From: Saururus chinensis
Taxonomy: Eukaryota; Streptophyta; Magnoliopsida; Piperales; Saururaceae
DNA: 64,000 nt
Assembly: GCA_035235625.1 (NCBI GenBank)
Contig: CP141146.1
Span: 310,001-374,000, forward strand
Direction of reading: 5' to 3'
In this document: positions 25,501 to 39,142 of the stretch, piece by piece
Position numbering within the stretch: the first letter of the stretch is position 1
Layout of the letters: every line of letters starts with the position of its first letter
The notes under the pieces: model-generated
What the model saw: the letters and a program-made list of their open reading frames with translations, nothing else
What the model was told of the DNA's origin: nothing
Databases searched by the model: none
Position numbers and translations under genes: made by a program

Positions 25501-26015
25501 CCTTCTAATCCGGGCCTAATTGGGTATTAGACCTAACCTCTCTTTCTTAGCCTATTCTCAAAATAGGAATGGCTCAGGTCTGGCCTTTTATAGTAAGTCT
25601 TTAGGGTATGTATGGGTAAATTGTGGGCTACGAATAGAAAAATAGGCTAAAAATGGGTAATTTAGTTGTTTGAGCACTAATACAACCTGGAAAAATTATG
25701 AAATTTTTTGTAAAGTCTTGTGTTGATGTCTGGGATCATTTGGTCTAAAAACCCAAATTTCGACGGTGGGGCCTACAGGGGATCCCACCAAACCCTAATT
25801 TTCAGAAAAATAGTAAAAATTCAAAAAAATTCCAAAAATTCAAAATTAACTAAAAACTACTTAAAACTCATAAATGTGAAATTGGTTTTGATTAAAACCT
25901 TTAGAAAATACTCAAATTTATAAAATTGTCTCGAACCGATCAAAATTAATATTAAACCACATAAAGCATTTCAACAAATTGAATTCAAACCAGTTTTACA
26001 ATAAGGGATCTTACA
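22516..26015 (-). mobile_element. Solo LTR, family C, copy C1
   Basis: On the plus strand it runs from TGTCACGCCCCGGC to AAGGGATCTTACA, flanked by a perfect 5-bp duplication CATGA (22511-22515, 26016-26020). It is 3500 bp without internal domains. The minus orientation is set by comparison with the 5' LTR of the element at 54361, which starts TGTAAAATCCC and ends GCCGGGGCATGACA before a primer-binding site. It carries a 56-bp minisatellite (23100-23560), a CCTTCGAGCAACTCCTGCTC array (about 23640-23800) and two GTTCGAACG...CCGTTC dyads (24826-24856, 24891-24920). Confidence 0.88.
23100..23560 (-). repeat. 56-bp minisatellite in LTR C1
   Basis: About eight units, each with ATGCATCACATCATATCAAC then CTGCATGAAACGTATCTCTA and ACATACATATCCAACC. 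The reverse complement aligns with the 57-bp units of the plus-strand copies near 29400, 57035 and 59320. Confidence 0.9.
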
Positions 26016-26163
26016 CATGACATGTGACTAAACACCACTCTCGACTCTACAGTAATGAATATCGAGGTCAATCATAAAAATAGATACGCCGAAGCATCAA
26101 ATTTCCTCGTCAAAAATATGAGCAAAAAATAACATAAACTACATAAAAATTGAGGATGTTACA

Positions 26164-26431
26164 AGAAGTCTATGTGCCAATGCCTCCAAGTCTTGTGGCT
26201 AAAGGGGAGTTGTTGCCCCGTCTCCTACTCGAGCTAGGAGACTGCCGAATCGAAATGGATGAGTCCTGACCATCATGGGAGTCCGTCCCCATGTGGTAGT
26301 GGCGTCCAGCCCGCCACCTAAGTCCTACCCACGCTAGGACTTGTCTCAGCATGCTCTGCTATGCTATCCAATGCACCAAGTGATGCTTCAATGAATCCGA
26401 CACTACTACCCAAGTACTTAAGTGCCCTTCG
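26164..26431. other. Short spacer between oppositely oriented LTRs
   Basis: 268 bp between the proposed 5' end of LTR D (minus) and the start of the composite LTR (plus). It contains GAGCTAGGAGACTGCC and CACGCTAGGACTTGTC segments but no primer-binding site, polypurine tract or recognisable coding domain. Origin unknown. Confidence 0.4.
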
Positions 26432-29394
26432 TGTAAGATCTCTTAAATCCTCTCTTTTACTTGTGTGAATTGTATGAATTTTTTTCTTGGTTTATCGGCT
26501 CAATTTGATTTTTGGGGTTATGGGTTAGTAAATTATGAAATTCTTGTGGTTTGTTTTTAATTTATGAATTTTATTGCAAAGATTGATTTATCCAATTTAT
26601 ACCGATTTAATGACATTTTTTTCTTAATTAAGGAAGCAGATCCCGCAGTGGGCATTACGTCTGTTTGAGAGAGTGTGCAACCTATTTTGACCCTCTAATC
26701 TTCCAGTATTTTATTTAAGTAGGTTTGGGTGTGGTTAAAGTCATTTTTCAGCCAAAAATATCCTTAGTTAGCCACATAGGGCATTTTATCCTATTTTTTA
26801 GCCTAATAGTTTGTATACCCAGCCCAAAACCCTTACTGTATAAGAAAAAACCCTAGTCATTTGCCAAATGGGGAAGAGCTGTATTAGGAGGGACGAAGTA
26901 CTCTCCCCCATTTCCCAAAGGAGAAACTTTGATTAATGTGTGTTTTCCTAATCTTTCAATTTTGGTTTTAAGTACTTCTATCTTCATTTCTCCAATCTTA
27001 ATTCTTGATCTTATTCCATCAAAATCTTGTTTTTAATTTCGATTTAGAACCCTAATTAATTACAAAAAAAATTAGAATTTTTTTAGCCCTAATTAGAGTT
27101 TAAATGGCCAAAATACCTACTTTTAGTTAAAGATTTTATTCTCACCCCAAGTTTTAATTAGGTATAGCCCATCCCTTCCTACAAAAGGAAAGGGGCTAAC
27201 CCTTTCCCATTTGGGATAAGGCTGAGCGGGAGATTTGGAGCCTAATCCCCAATTAGGCCCAAAAAGGAAGTGATTAGAGGTAAGTTTTGCTTAATTCTTA
27301 CTTAATCTTTAGGGTTTTCTTAAACTTCTCTTAATCTTGTCTTCCTCCATTGATTCAATCCATTTTCAAAGCATTAAATCACTATTCTACTCCTCTACTT
27401 CAAACTCTAACCTTCACAAATTTGATTTTATGCCTCCTAAGCTCTAGATCTAGGATTTGTTTTATGATTTTCAAGCCTAAATCGAGTTTACGTGTGTTTT
27501 AACATAAAAATTATACTTTTAGAAGGTTTTGAAGGTGATTGAAGAGTAAATCCGACTCAAATCAAGTGGAGAGGTAATGGGTTTTCATCTCAGCCTTAAC
27601 ATGTATGCAAATCTCGATTTTCATGTGTTTTGATTTAATGGGTTTCATATTTAAAGCTTTAATGGTGGATTTGCAAAAAAGTTAATCTTTTAACATGATT
27701 ACTTAGGGTTTTGATTTGAAATGTGTTGATTTAATGTTCTGGAATGTTTAATTTGATTTTGATGGTGTATGAGGCATGAAATGAAGATTTTAAGCTCCAT
27801 TAATGGTGTTTCGGTTTTGAATTTCGAAAGGAAGAAGAAGACTCGATCCGCTTTATTGGTGATCAATCGAGCCCAGTGGCCAATCGATCGGGCTGATCAA
27901 ACGGCCTGCCAGGCTTATCGATCAGCCACACAAAAAATTTGGCCAATTTTAAGGTCAGTCGATCAAGCGGCCTTCTAGGCCGATCGATAGGCTACACATT
28001 AGATTTTAGGCAAGTTATTTCTTATGCTTATTTCGGTATTTTTAATTCTAATTAATGTTCCAATGTTTGTTTGGAGTGTTTTGAGTTGGAATAAACCACT
28101 AGAAGGATATGTTATTTAGGTTGAGATTTATGAAGGATGCTTAAGGATTATGTTGAACTACATGATTATGGTTAGACAAGTTTAGCATTGATTATTGTAA
28201 ATCTATGGTAGATGAAGTTCTTATGTTCTAAACATTTTTCCAACAAGGCTATTATATGACCATGAGATGATATGTTATCTTATAATATGAATGAAATGTA
28301 GATGAATGGTGATATTATGTTCTAGCTTCATGTGTGGAATAATCATGCTTGTAAGAGTTAAACATTTGATTTCATATGAATGGAATGATGGTTTACGTTA
28401 GATTTCACCCACGATTTCAATTGGTAACTATGATTAGATTTTCATCAAAGCATGTGTGGATTGCCTTATGAGCTATTGTCAAAGCATGGTCATATGCATA
28501 GAAATGTATGAACACACACGTGGGGTATTTGCTATGAAATCGTGGTTGTTTATGATTCGAATATGATGCATGTGGGGACTGATGAGAGTATGTTCCATGG
28601 GTTGGAATTCACGTAGATCTTACTCACAGATGTATCATGATTTCATGCATCATGGAATAGACTTCATGAATGAGATTTTACCAATGTTTAGCCGGATTAA
28701 TCGATCGTTGGCTTAATCAAAACTTGGCTAGTCTGAAAGTACATGATTTCTATTTGAATTCCTGTATGGAACATGTATATTCCCCGGGTTGAGTCGAACT
28801 GAGTTAAGTTGAGTTGATTTGAGATATATGGAGATGAGGGATGGACTCGTCTTGCGGTTGAAGTTTATTGAGATAGTCACATATAGACACTGAGCATCCA
28901 GAGTGGTACGCCTTCGTGCACCGGCTACCACATGTTTTAGGTTCCCTATGTGGGAATTTGGACTCTCCCCACCGTTGAGATGTCTTGGGTGAACACAAGG
29001 TTCCCTATGTGGGAATTTGGACATTCTTAGCCAGAATTGTCTTAGGCGAGCAGACCTGTTCTAGGTTCCCTTTGGGAATTCGAACTTCCCTGTGGATTAT
29101 CCTAAGTGAGCAGAGGGGCTGACTACCCTTAAATCTTAGTTTTCGTGAGGGATTCAAACTGTGTCCAAAGCAGGCAATGCCCTAGGTTTTTGGTTAGGAA
29201 ATTGGACTACGTTCAGCTTTGTGGCAATGATTGTGTTTACTCCTTGATGGAGGCATTCACCATTTGTTGATAATGCATGTGTATGAAATAATATTATGCC
29301 TAGATTACACAGGTTGTGTAGGGATATTTGAGATTTTGTGACACATGTGGATATGATTTATTATGCATGATTTAGAACAATGTGATTGAGACAC

Positions 29395-29660
29395 TTATCA
29401 TGCAAGGTGAATGATTTATGAATGAATTATATGAATCTGCATTATGTGATTATATGTGAATGACACACTATTGTGCAGGTTTATATGATATGAATGCATC
29501 ATCAGGAAGTGTGTGATTGAGACATTATTGTGCAGGTTTATGTGATATAAATGAATGATCAGAAAGTGTGTAATTGAGACACTATTATGCAGGTTTATGT
29601 GATATGAATGCATAATCTGAATTGTGTGATTGAGACACTATTATGCGGGTTTATAGGACA
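29395..29660 (+). repeat. 57-bp minisatellite in the C-like part
   Basis: Four or five units containing GTGTGATTGAGACACTATTA and TGCAGGTTTATGTGATATGA. The translated open frame rich in HSYHINLHNSVSITH on the other strand is only a by-product of the repeat. Confidence 0.85.
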
Positions 29661-31586
29661 TGGTTACATGATCAGAAAGTATGTTAGAAATACTTCTTAG
29701 GCGGATTATGCATGTTATTATGCTCGATTTGATTAGATGTGAACTATTACCTATGCAGGATAGATGTTAGGTTATAACTTGATCATTTATGCCTTGACCA
29801 TGATAGGTGTGTCATATGCATGCTAGCTCTTATGTTTATGGATAAATAGGGGTTTAGCAAGGGAATGATCAAGAAAGGGTACACCATATCAATTATTAAT
29901 CTGAATTGTTATATTGTTTTAAACCATTGGTCGACCTCCAATCAGTTAGCCTCCATTTTGTGGTCGTTTTTGCCATTTCTAGTGGCACAACCTTGTGTCC
30001 AGCCGCCTTAGTGCATCCAAACCTTTGGCTTTGAGTGAAATTAATCTAACTTTATCGAGATTAATTCCAGCATCTTTGAAAATCCTTGGGACACAACAAC
30101 TCTCTCAGTGCGTTGCTTTTGGCCACCTAGTCTGCTATCGATGCCGCCACCGTCGTTTGCTCGCCATCAAACTCCTGTGGATTACGAGGTAGGGGACCTT
30201 GAACTCGTAATTTCATTATAGCATGCTTTGATTGTGTAGTAGCATGCTAGGAGTTAATAATTTAATGTTTTGCATGATTATGCCGATTATAAAAGCATGT
30301 TGTATGTATGTGTATTGTGTGCGTATGTTAGTGAATACTACGGGCACGTAGTAAGTTGCTATGAAGCTTATGTATGTGACCAGAGTGTGTGATTTTCATT
30401 GTGGATTGATAGTATACGATCGATGGGCACGAGTAGAAGTATTTGATAGTAAGTTTGGGCAAGGGGTACTTCGTAAGTTATAATGTGGAAATCATGATTG
30501 TATGTCGGGCAAGGAAAGATAAGATTGAAGGACAAATGCTAGATTTGATAAGATTGGAGAATTTGTTCAGTTTGAGTGAGACGGCACGTTCGAGCGACGA
30601 GTAGGAGACATGGGGGATGCAAGGAATTGAAGACTTAAGATTCGGAGCACGTTTAGGGGATTGTGAGTTAGTAAGAGGTAATGGCATAATTATACATGCA
30701 TAATGTACGTAATATGAATGGTAATGATAATGTGTAAGGAATTATTAAGGGTTTGATGACAGGACTTAGGTCAAAAAGGGTCTCATTTGAGGAGTTTGAG
30801 TAAGAATATTCAGTTTTACGGCAGATGGTGTAAGTAGTAAGGTCCTAAGTGTATGATGGTAAGATTACCAGTATGGAATTCGAGTTTAAGTAAGGCTATG
30901 CAGAGATCGGTAAGGTTGTAAGTGTAAGAGTGGGGGATGAGTTAAGTAAAGAAGTTCTACCTTTGCGGATAGGAGCTTTGGGACGGGCGTATTTCTAGCC
31001 TTATTGCCTGAAGAATGTAAGACAGAAATAGTTCCAAACATAATTGTACATGCATAAGTTACATAATATAAACTTGAATGGTAAGTAACCCTAATTTGAT
31101 AACGTTGTGAGGTTGAGACTGAGGGTTTTGAAGGATTAAGTTTCATTTTGTGTCAGTCGATAAGTAATCGATTGAGCATCCTTTCTAGTCCAGCCATGGT
31201 GTTTTTCTGCGGGTTTTAGTCTTGGTGTTGTTTTTTAGCCCAAACATTTGATGCTCTGTTGAGAGCGCTGTAAGTTTCCGCCCTTCATGGGCTTTGTATG
31301 TTTTTTGCCTACATATGGCATTGTATGTTATGCCCAAGAGTGGCACTATAAGATTCCTGCTCAAGAGTGGCACTGTATATTTTTCGCCCTTAGTTGGCAC
31401 TGTATGACCCTTGTTGGCAATGTATGGCCCCAAAGAGTGAGCATTTGAGCGCTCAGGTAAGTAGTATCATGGATTTGCTCTTACCTGTTTGATCCTGTGC
31501 CCCATGAGCATAGGTGTGTCTTACTTTCGGAAAAGTCCATGGTGTCTAGTTGTTCCCTGAAGGTTAAGGTGATGCCCCAGTGGCAT

Positions 31587-33019
31587 TGATAAGTATGAAA
31601 TCTATATCTATTTTATATGCCTTTTTACCTTATTTGCTAGTATAGATTAGGTTAATTTAGAGTTAATTATGGTTTATTTAGATTAAGATAGATATTAGTA
31701 TTTTAGTTTAATTATTAATGATTTTGTATTTATTAGTTGTTTAGACATGTATTTAAATCAAGATGAAATTTTAGTTACTTTCTACATGTCTAAAGTATGA
31801 TATTTTATGTTTTGTAGGTAAAGTGCACTTATCGAAGTACTTGGACGATGTTTGAAATGATTAAAAATAGTCTTCACATGCTTTAAAGTGATTTGGACAA
31901 CTTTTCAGAGTTATAAATAAGTTAGAAATTAATATGGACACGAAGGAAAGCTTAATGAACAAAATATGAACTGTCCAGGAAAACTATCCAGATTGCAAAA
32001 ACACTATAGCCGATCGAACGGGGTCACTTACCGTTCGATCGGGATAATGTGAATTCAGACAAAAATACAGTTCAAGCGTTCGAACGGGCATGCAGGGCGT
32101 TCGAACAGCATAACGTGCAGTTTCCTAGTTTGACCCAAATTTCAATCCTTTTCATATTAGACTTCTTCCTACGGATCTTATGTCTATAAAAAGACATATT
32201 TGGCTTAAAATTGGAGGATTCCAGTAGATTTTAAGAAGAGAAAAAGGAAGAAGAAGATGGAAGAGAACTCAAAGCTTTCAATGGAGATTCAAGTACTTTC
32301 TTCTACCATGGAAGGCTAGACTTTTCTTTTACTTAGGAGTTGATGAAGCTATAGATAAATTTTAGTTTTCTTTTCTTTTTAATTTAGATCTCAGTTGTGA
32401 ATGATGACAATTGTATGATATGGATTTCCTTTTTAATGGAAGAGCTTCTCATGTTTATTCAAATCTATGTTGATTTATTGTCTTGTAGATGATAAATTGA
32501 TATGGTTTTGATATTTTCATCGATTCTAATTTCTGTGATTTAGATGAGATGTTCATACAATAGTTTTAATGTTCAGATAATTAATGACTTGGATGAGTTA
32601 TACTAAGATTAGACGGGTCATGCCTATAGCTAGTTTAGTGTAGATGATCCGTGCTATTGTCGAAGATAGTTCATGTCATGGAAGTTAATTAATGATTCTT
32701 TTTGAAGTAATTCTAGCTTGTAGCTGAGAATACTTGTTCATATTCACACTAGATTTAGATTAAAAGTTAAGGAATTGTTATGGTTCTATAGTGGATTCAA
32801 TTTCCTAAGTAAATTCCATCGAATTAATCTCTTGCTTTTAAACTAGTTGATTTCTTTCTTTTACTTAATTTAAGTTTAAGTTCTTTCTAGTTTTTAATCA
32901 GCAAATTCCTCTTTAGATTTAGTAATAATCCATCTGTCCCTGAGGTTCGACAACCCTTAAATACTTATCCTAGTACAATTACCTTGTACACTTGCAAAGG
33001 GTTTAATTATAAACGATCA
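31587..33019 (+). mobile_element. Solo LTR, family E
   Basis: It starts TGATAAGTATGAAATC, ends AAACGATCA, and is flanked by a perfect 5-bp duplication GGCAT (31582-31586, 33020-33024). It interrupts the D sequence between GGTTAAGGTGATGCC and TTCCTTTCCAACGC, which are nearly contiguous in the other D copy (about 16950). It is 1433 bp. A TCTATAAAAAG box lies at about 32183, with two dyads upstream at 32010-32043 and 32076-32107. Confidence 0.88.
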
Positions 33020-33059
33020 GGCATTCCCTTCCTTTCCAACGCTGAAGCTTATTAATTGT

Positions 33060-33420
33060 AATAAGCTTCAGTTGTAAGGGTAAGTTATATGTTTCAGATT
33101 CTGAGTAAGTTGTATGTGTAAGATTTAGAGTAAGTGTGAGCTTCTTTGGAAGACAGTAAGAGTAAGTTTATGAGTATATGTTGTACGAGTAAGTTTGTGA
33201 GACTTGATTCAGACAGTAAGCGTAAGTGTAAGTGTAAGCTTCTAAGGGAGATGTAAGAATACATTTATGTGTAAGAGTAAGATTGTACGAGTAAGGTCGT
33301 ACAAGTGAGTTCATATGAATAAGGTCGTACAAGTATGTGTATGTTGTAAGTGTAAGCATACGTTTGTACAAGTAAGACTGATTCAAAGTGTAAGTGTAAG
33401 AGCATGATATGTGAGTAAGT
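33060..33420 (+). repeat. Short-unit array in LTR D (GTAAGGTCGTACAAG type)
   Basis: Degenerate head-to-tail GTAAG(A/G)TTGTACGA and GTAAGTGTAAG units, the inverted counterpart of 16675-16885. Confidence 0.8.
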
Positions 33421-34061
33421 GTAAGTTTGGTTTGTACAATGATTGTCTGCGTGACCATATTTATACTTCTTATTCTATTTGCTTCATGTGTGATTGCATG
33501 AAAGCATCTATATATGAACTTACGGAGTTCATTGATTTATATTTTTCCCCTACTGGGTATTTTCCTACTGAGTATGAAAATACTCACCCCATCTTTTTAG
33601 CCCCTTCGACTGGAGGCTTTTGCAAGTCGATTGATAGCTGTTTGAGACTAGACTATTCCCTGTGTGGACAATTCTTTCTCGACTTTGAGCGCAGTGAAAT
33701 CGCAGTGAAGCTATGTGGAGTTTGGGGCTGCGATCTCATGTTTTGTTTAAGGTGAAAGAAATGTATTATATACTGGACTTGTGCATGTATGTACGAATAA
33801 TTTTAAGACTGTGAAAGAACTTGTACTCAGAGATGCCTAGGAGGTTTTTATTTTTAAAACCCATAGCCATGGTAGGTTTTAATCGCATGCTTTTGTTTTA
33901 GGTCATGCCTGAGAACGTTTGTTTGTTTTAAGACAATTTAATTTATAAAAATTGTTTTCACACATTTTGAATTTTGTTAATTTATTTGATTTACCTCTGT
34001 GTTTTGAAAATGGAATTTTAGTAAAATTTTAAAGTAAATGTGTGGAAAAACCTCGGGTGTG

Positions 34062-35750
<1,689 letters not shown>

Positions 35751-35756
35751 CCTAGC

Positions 35757-36384
35757 TGCATGCTCTAATCCATATAGTGTGTCCTAGAAGGATATGATCC
35801 CTCATGGATAATCACGGGAGGCCTGCCAATCATCGACTAAAACAAGTAACCACTTGTAAACTCCATGCTCCCAGCTTCTTCCAACGAACATGTTATCAAG
35901 CACCATGACAAGAGCTAGCTTTATTACATCTTTGTTCTCATTGCACTATTTCACTTTCTCCAGTAGAGCTTCCTTGGTAATGTTTTCCTCCCCCTCCCCA
36001 AATACCCTATATACGATAAAATCTTTCTTTAGTGTGGAGGGCACAACAAGAATATGGGGGGACACTGTTAGAAACCCCTCAACCCCGTCACCATACTAAA
36101 TTACTTCGGTGGCATCTTCATGGCGCGACTCTTGGTTACCTGGAATAGAAAATAACCATCATGTTTGTACATCAAATGTTTCAATGCTTGCACAGGCAAC
36201 ATTCTATTATCAATGTCCAGTTGGAGGAGCTTCCTAAAGTACCTCTATTGAAACAGTTACTTTTGATTGGGATACATCCCATAATGCTTTTGCAAATACT
36301 CCGAACATGATATGTAGCCTTAGCCTACAACCGAACAGAAGACCCAAATGTTTGCTTTCTGTTGGCCATCATATATGTGTGCAT
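35757..36384 (-). pseudogene. Decayed transposon protein, DUF1985-like
   Basis: The minus strand between about 36000 and 35770 reads KLALVMVLDNMFVGRSWEHG then LVDDWQASRDYP*G. This resembles the DUF1985 domain of ULP1-type transposon proteins: a hydrophobic LALVYFLE block, a V-D-D block and a final YPWG, here broken by a stop. A further coding-like stretch (LPVQALKHLMYKHDGYFLFQ) lies at about 36135-36200. There is no full frame and no start. The family assignment is from memory of the motif and is tentative. Confidence 0.4.
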
Positions 36385-37383
36385 TGTAGAGTGGCCGGCC
36401 AACAGCAAAAGACTTGGTGGAGGAGGTGGCGCACATAAAAATCAAATCTTTATAAGAGATCTACACAATACATGCAATAAACTAATAACAATTAGCAATA
36501 TCAACATGTATATGATCAAATCAAGTATATAAATATAAAATATTGGAAAGATACACACTCACCTGGGCTTGATCCAGCCCTAGCACACCCTTCAAATCAG
36601 CCTTCTCGCATTAATAGCAAGATCAAAAGGAAGGGATTAAGATAATACCTTTTTGTGATGATTCCTCTTAAACCGACTCTTGGATTGAAGGAATAATCAG
36701 CAAAACGCCTCTTAACTTCAGCCTTACTTCAATCCTCCACTTCCCAGCAAAGATGAAGAAGCACTCCCTTGAATAGCCCGCCAATAATTACCAAGAGAGG
36801 GGAGGAAGGAGGGCAGCCAGCCACCAAAGGTGCAGGCCGCACCCAAAACAAGAGGGAGAGGGGGGCAGACTGTTTTGGGAGAGGAGAAGAGGGAGGGGCG
36901 GCCAGCCAAAGCTAGGTCAGCCTCTCCTCTCTTTCTCTATTTATAACCTCCTTACTTTTCATATTTGGCGGGCCAGATTTGGGCTGAGATTATATGGGCT
37001 TGTTTTGCATAATTCCAACTGGTTTTTCATAGAGGCTCAATCACAACGGGAGCAGGCTCTGTCCCATAGAGCCCGAGGAGACCTAGACCCCCTGCACACG
37101 GCCAAGCCCGCGACAGGGTCGACCCCTCGCTAATCACGCAGGTCCCACCCTCATCACACAATTTGCACGTCTAGGCCCCACAATGTGTAAATGCACACCT
37201 AAATATATATCTAGTGTACGTGTGTGACATGTGTGGGTCCCACTCGAATTATATGTAACGAAGGTACATGTGGAGTTGGCGCGACCGCCCCCACCACCCT
37301 TGGACCCCGTGGCCTGTACCAGCTCACCCAAACCGCAACACCATTGGACCAAACTGGGCCCGAGCCCATACCATGGTCCAACA
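36385..37383 (-). mobile_element. Solo LTR, family G, copy 2
   Basis: On the minus strand it starts TGTTGGACCATGGTATGGG and ends GGCCACTCTACA, flanked by a perfect 5-bp duplication TGCAT (36380-36384, 37384-37388). It is 999 bp with a TTATAAATAG box on the minus strand at about 36938-36950. It is collinear with copy 1 (12461-13447), including the CCAAGCCCGCGA(C/T)A block. It landed in the DUF1985-like remnant region. Confidence 0.9.
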
Positions 37384-37388
37384 TGCAT

Positions 37389-39142
37389 AACAAGAGACTA
37401 TTCAAAAAATCAGATCAATTTCCTTTCTCATAAACTAGTTTGTTTGATTTGGTAGTCTGACAGTCGAAATTGATCCATTCTAGTATTTTCGTAATGAAAA
37501 TGTTGGAGCTTTTCAACCATATTCCTTCATTTTCGGAGGAGCTATCAGAGTGTACGTGAGGAGGAACATGATGATCAATGCCCTAAATTCCGAGGCAGGC
37601 TTTGACTGTCTTGGAGTTGCAATCAAAACGGTGGGGCTGTGACTTTAACAGGTGATCTCCTTCGTCGCTAAGCTGATTACACCTCTGTGACAAAGTACAA
37701 GGACTTCCAGATGCCAAGCAAATATCAGGGACAAAGACTTTTAGTTGGTGGGGGGAGGGGCAGGTAAAAGCATCTCCAATGAGAGACATTAAATTGTACC
37801 TTAGAGATGCTCAAGTGGCTCAAATTGACATCTCCCATTCGAGATGCTTTTACAAGGAAGTGCTGAATGCCAAGCAAACTTTAGGGAAAGGCTTTTAGTT
37901 GGTGGGGAAAGGGGTTTAGGGTTTTAGTTGATGGGGGAAGGGGCAGGTAAAAGCATCTCCAATGGGAGATGTTAAATTAAACCGTTGGAGATGCTAAGTG
38001 GTACAAATTTGCATTTTCCTATGTGACAATTTGGCTATTAGTAAACTCAACCATGTCAAATATAAGGGAGGCTAAAATCCTTGAGAAATGATGATTAAAA
38101 ATAAAAATTAAAAACATAAGACGTCTCGAAATAAAAGTGAAGGGCACTATATCCACATATGTTATGGCACCTTAGGTGGGGTTTCATATTCCCATCTGGG
38201 ACTCCAATTTGATCCACAAATATCAACTGGATTTTGCATTTGCAGTTGGAGATGCTCTGAAGGCAAGATTGTCAAATCCAATTTCCTCAACAATTTTTGT
38301 AAGGTAAAAAAAACATTCTACAGATGTCAAGCTAATGAGGGCAATGCTAACCGGAGATAGAGAGGAAGGACAAAAGTCACACAACAGAGGGAGGATTCAC
38401 GCGATGGAAGGAGTTCATTCTTTTGAATGGGCGGTAGGCAAGGTCATTTTCCCACACGCTTAGATAAGATCTCATGTGTGCAACACTATTTTGGTAATTT
38501 CAATAGACCAAAGCACATTTAAAGTATTTCCGTAGGCTCCTGTGAAATAAATGCTATCAATACTGATGGATAATTATGTGCTACGTTGTCTTTCCTGGTA
38601 AAAGCACCTATCTAGCGTGTGATTGAAAGACTAAGCTAATCAGAACATGCAAACACCAAACAATTTTCTAATTTGACTCTTTCCAAGTTTCCATTGCACT
38701 GAAGATGGCACACACGAAAAGAGTAACTTCATCTTTCACCTGTAGAAACAGGTCAATTCCTATGACTTCGACATATATGTTCTCATTATGGTAAACTATG
38801 TACCCCTCGTCATTGTTCTTTGGTTGTTGAGCAGGAAGAAAACGCAAGTGACATCCTTGATCATAGTCTGACAAACAAGCAAATGCCCTTGCGCCTGCTT
38901 GATTTATGTACTCATATATAGACGTTCAATGGAAAAGGCAACTTCGTTCATAAAATTAAATAATCATTAATTATGAAGCACAAAAGAAGATGATGAATGC
39001 CCAAGCGCAAGCGATAATAATCAATGCCCAAACAAAAATACAGCAAGACAGATATTATCAACCATGACAATGGACAATCTTAGTGTCAATCTTATCTCCA
39101 TTAACGAAAACACAGAATGCTCCCAAGTAGGCCTTTGTCATG
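37389..39142. other. Intergenic region downstream of YAK1, with MITE pieces
   Basis: This includes the probable 3' UTR of the YAK1 gene next to 39142 and the AGCATCTCCAA repeat cluster at 37769-38256. No other gene was recognised. The short open frames (for example 38668-38874 minus) have no recognised domain. Confidence 0.5.
37769..38256. repeat. MITE cluster with AGCATCTCCAA inverted ends
   Basis: AGCATCTCCAATG occurs at about 37773 and 37952. Inverted partners (GTTGGAGATGCT) lie at about 37983 and 38245, and a related CCCATTCGAGATGCTTTTAC at about 37835. This GAGCATCTCCAAC-type terminus is common in plant MITEs. At least one element appears to span about 37950-38256; exact boundaries and duplications are unresolved. 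Confidence 0.55.

Larger units (their letters stand above)
16047..26163 (-). mobile_element. Long LTR, family D, carrying two later solo LTR insertions
   Basis: The left end TGTCACACCTGAGG is the reverse complement of the family-D 3' terminus CTCGGGTGTGACA seen at 34064. The proposed 5' end is at 26163, reading TGTAACATCCTCAATTTTT on the minus strand. Removing B (19909-21925) and C1 (22516-26015) leaves about 4.6 kb. The sequence from 16047 to about 18560 is collinear, inverted, with 29921-34064. The flanks do not match (TAGAG on the left, AGAAG on the right), and no primer-binding site or polypurine tract adjoins. It may therefore be a rearranged solo LTR, or the 5' limit may be misplaced. 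Confidence 0.6.

Noticed and set aside
16042..26168. Target-site duplication for LTR D (16047-26163)
   Set aside because: The flanks TAGAG and AGAAG do not match, so I do not claim a clean insertion and keep the 5' boundary provisional.
29416..29613. Repetitive open frames rich in HSYHINLHNSVSITH (also near 57009-57263 and 59238-59537)
   Set aside because: They translate the 57-bp LTR minisatellite on the antisense strand. The period is a multiple of three, so the frame stays open by chance.
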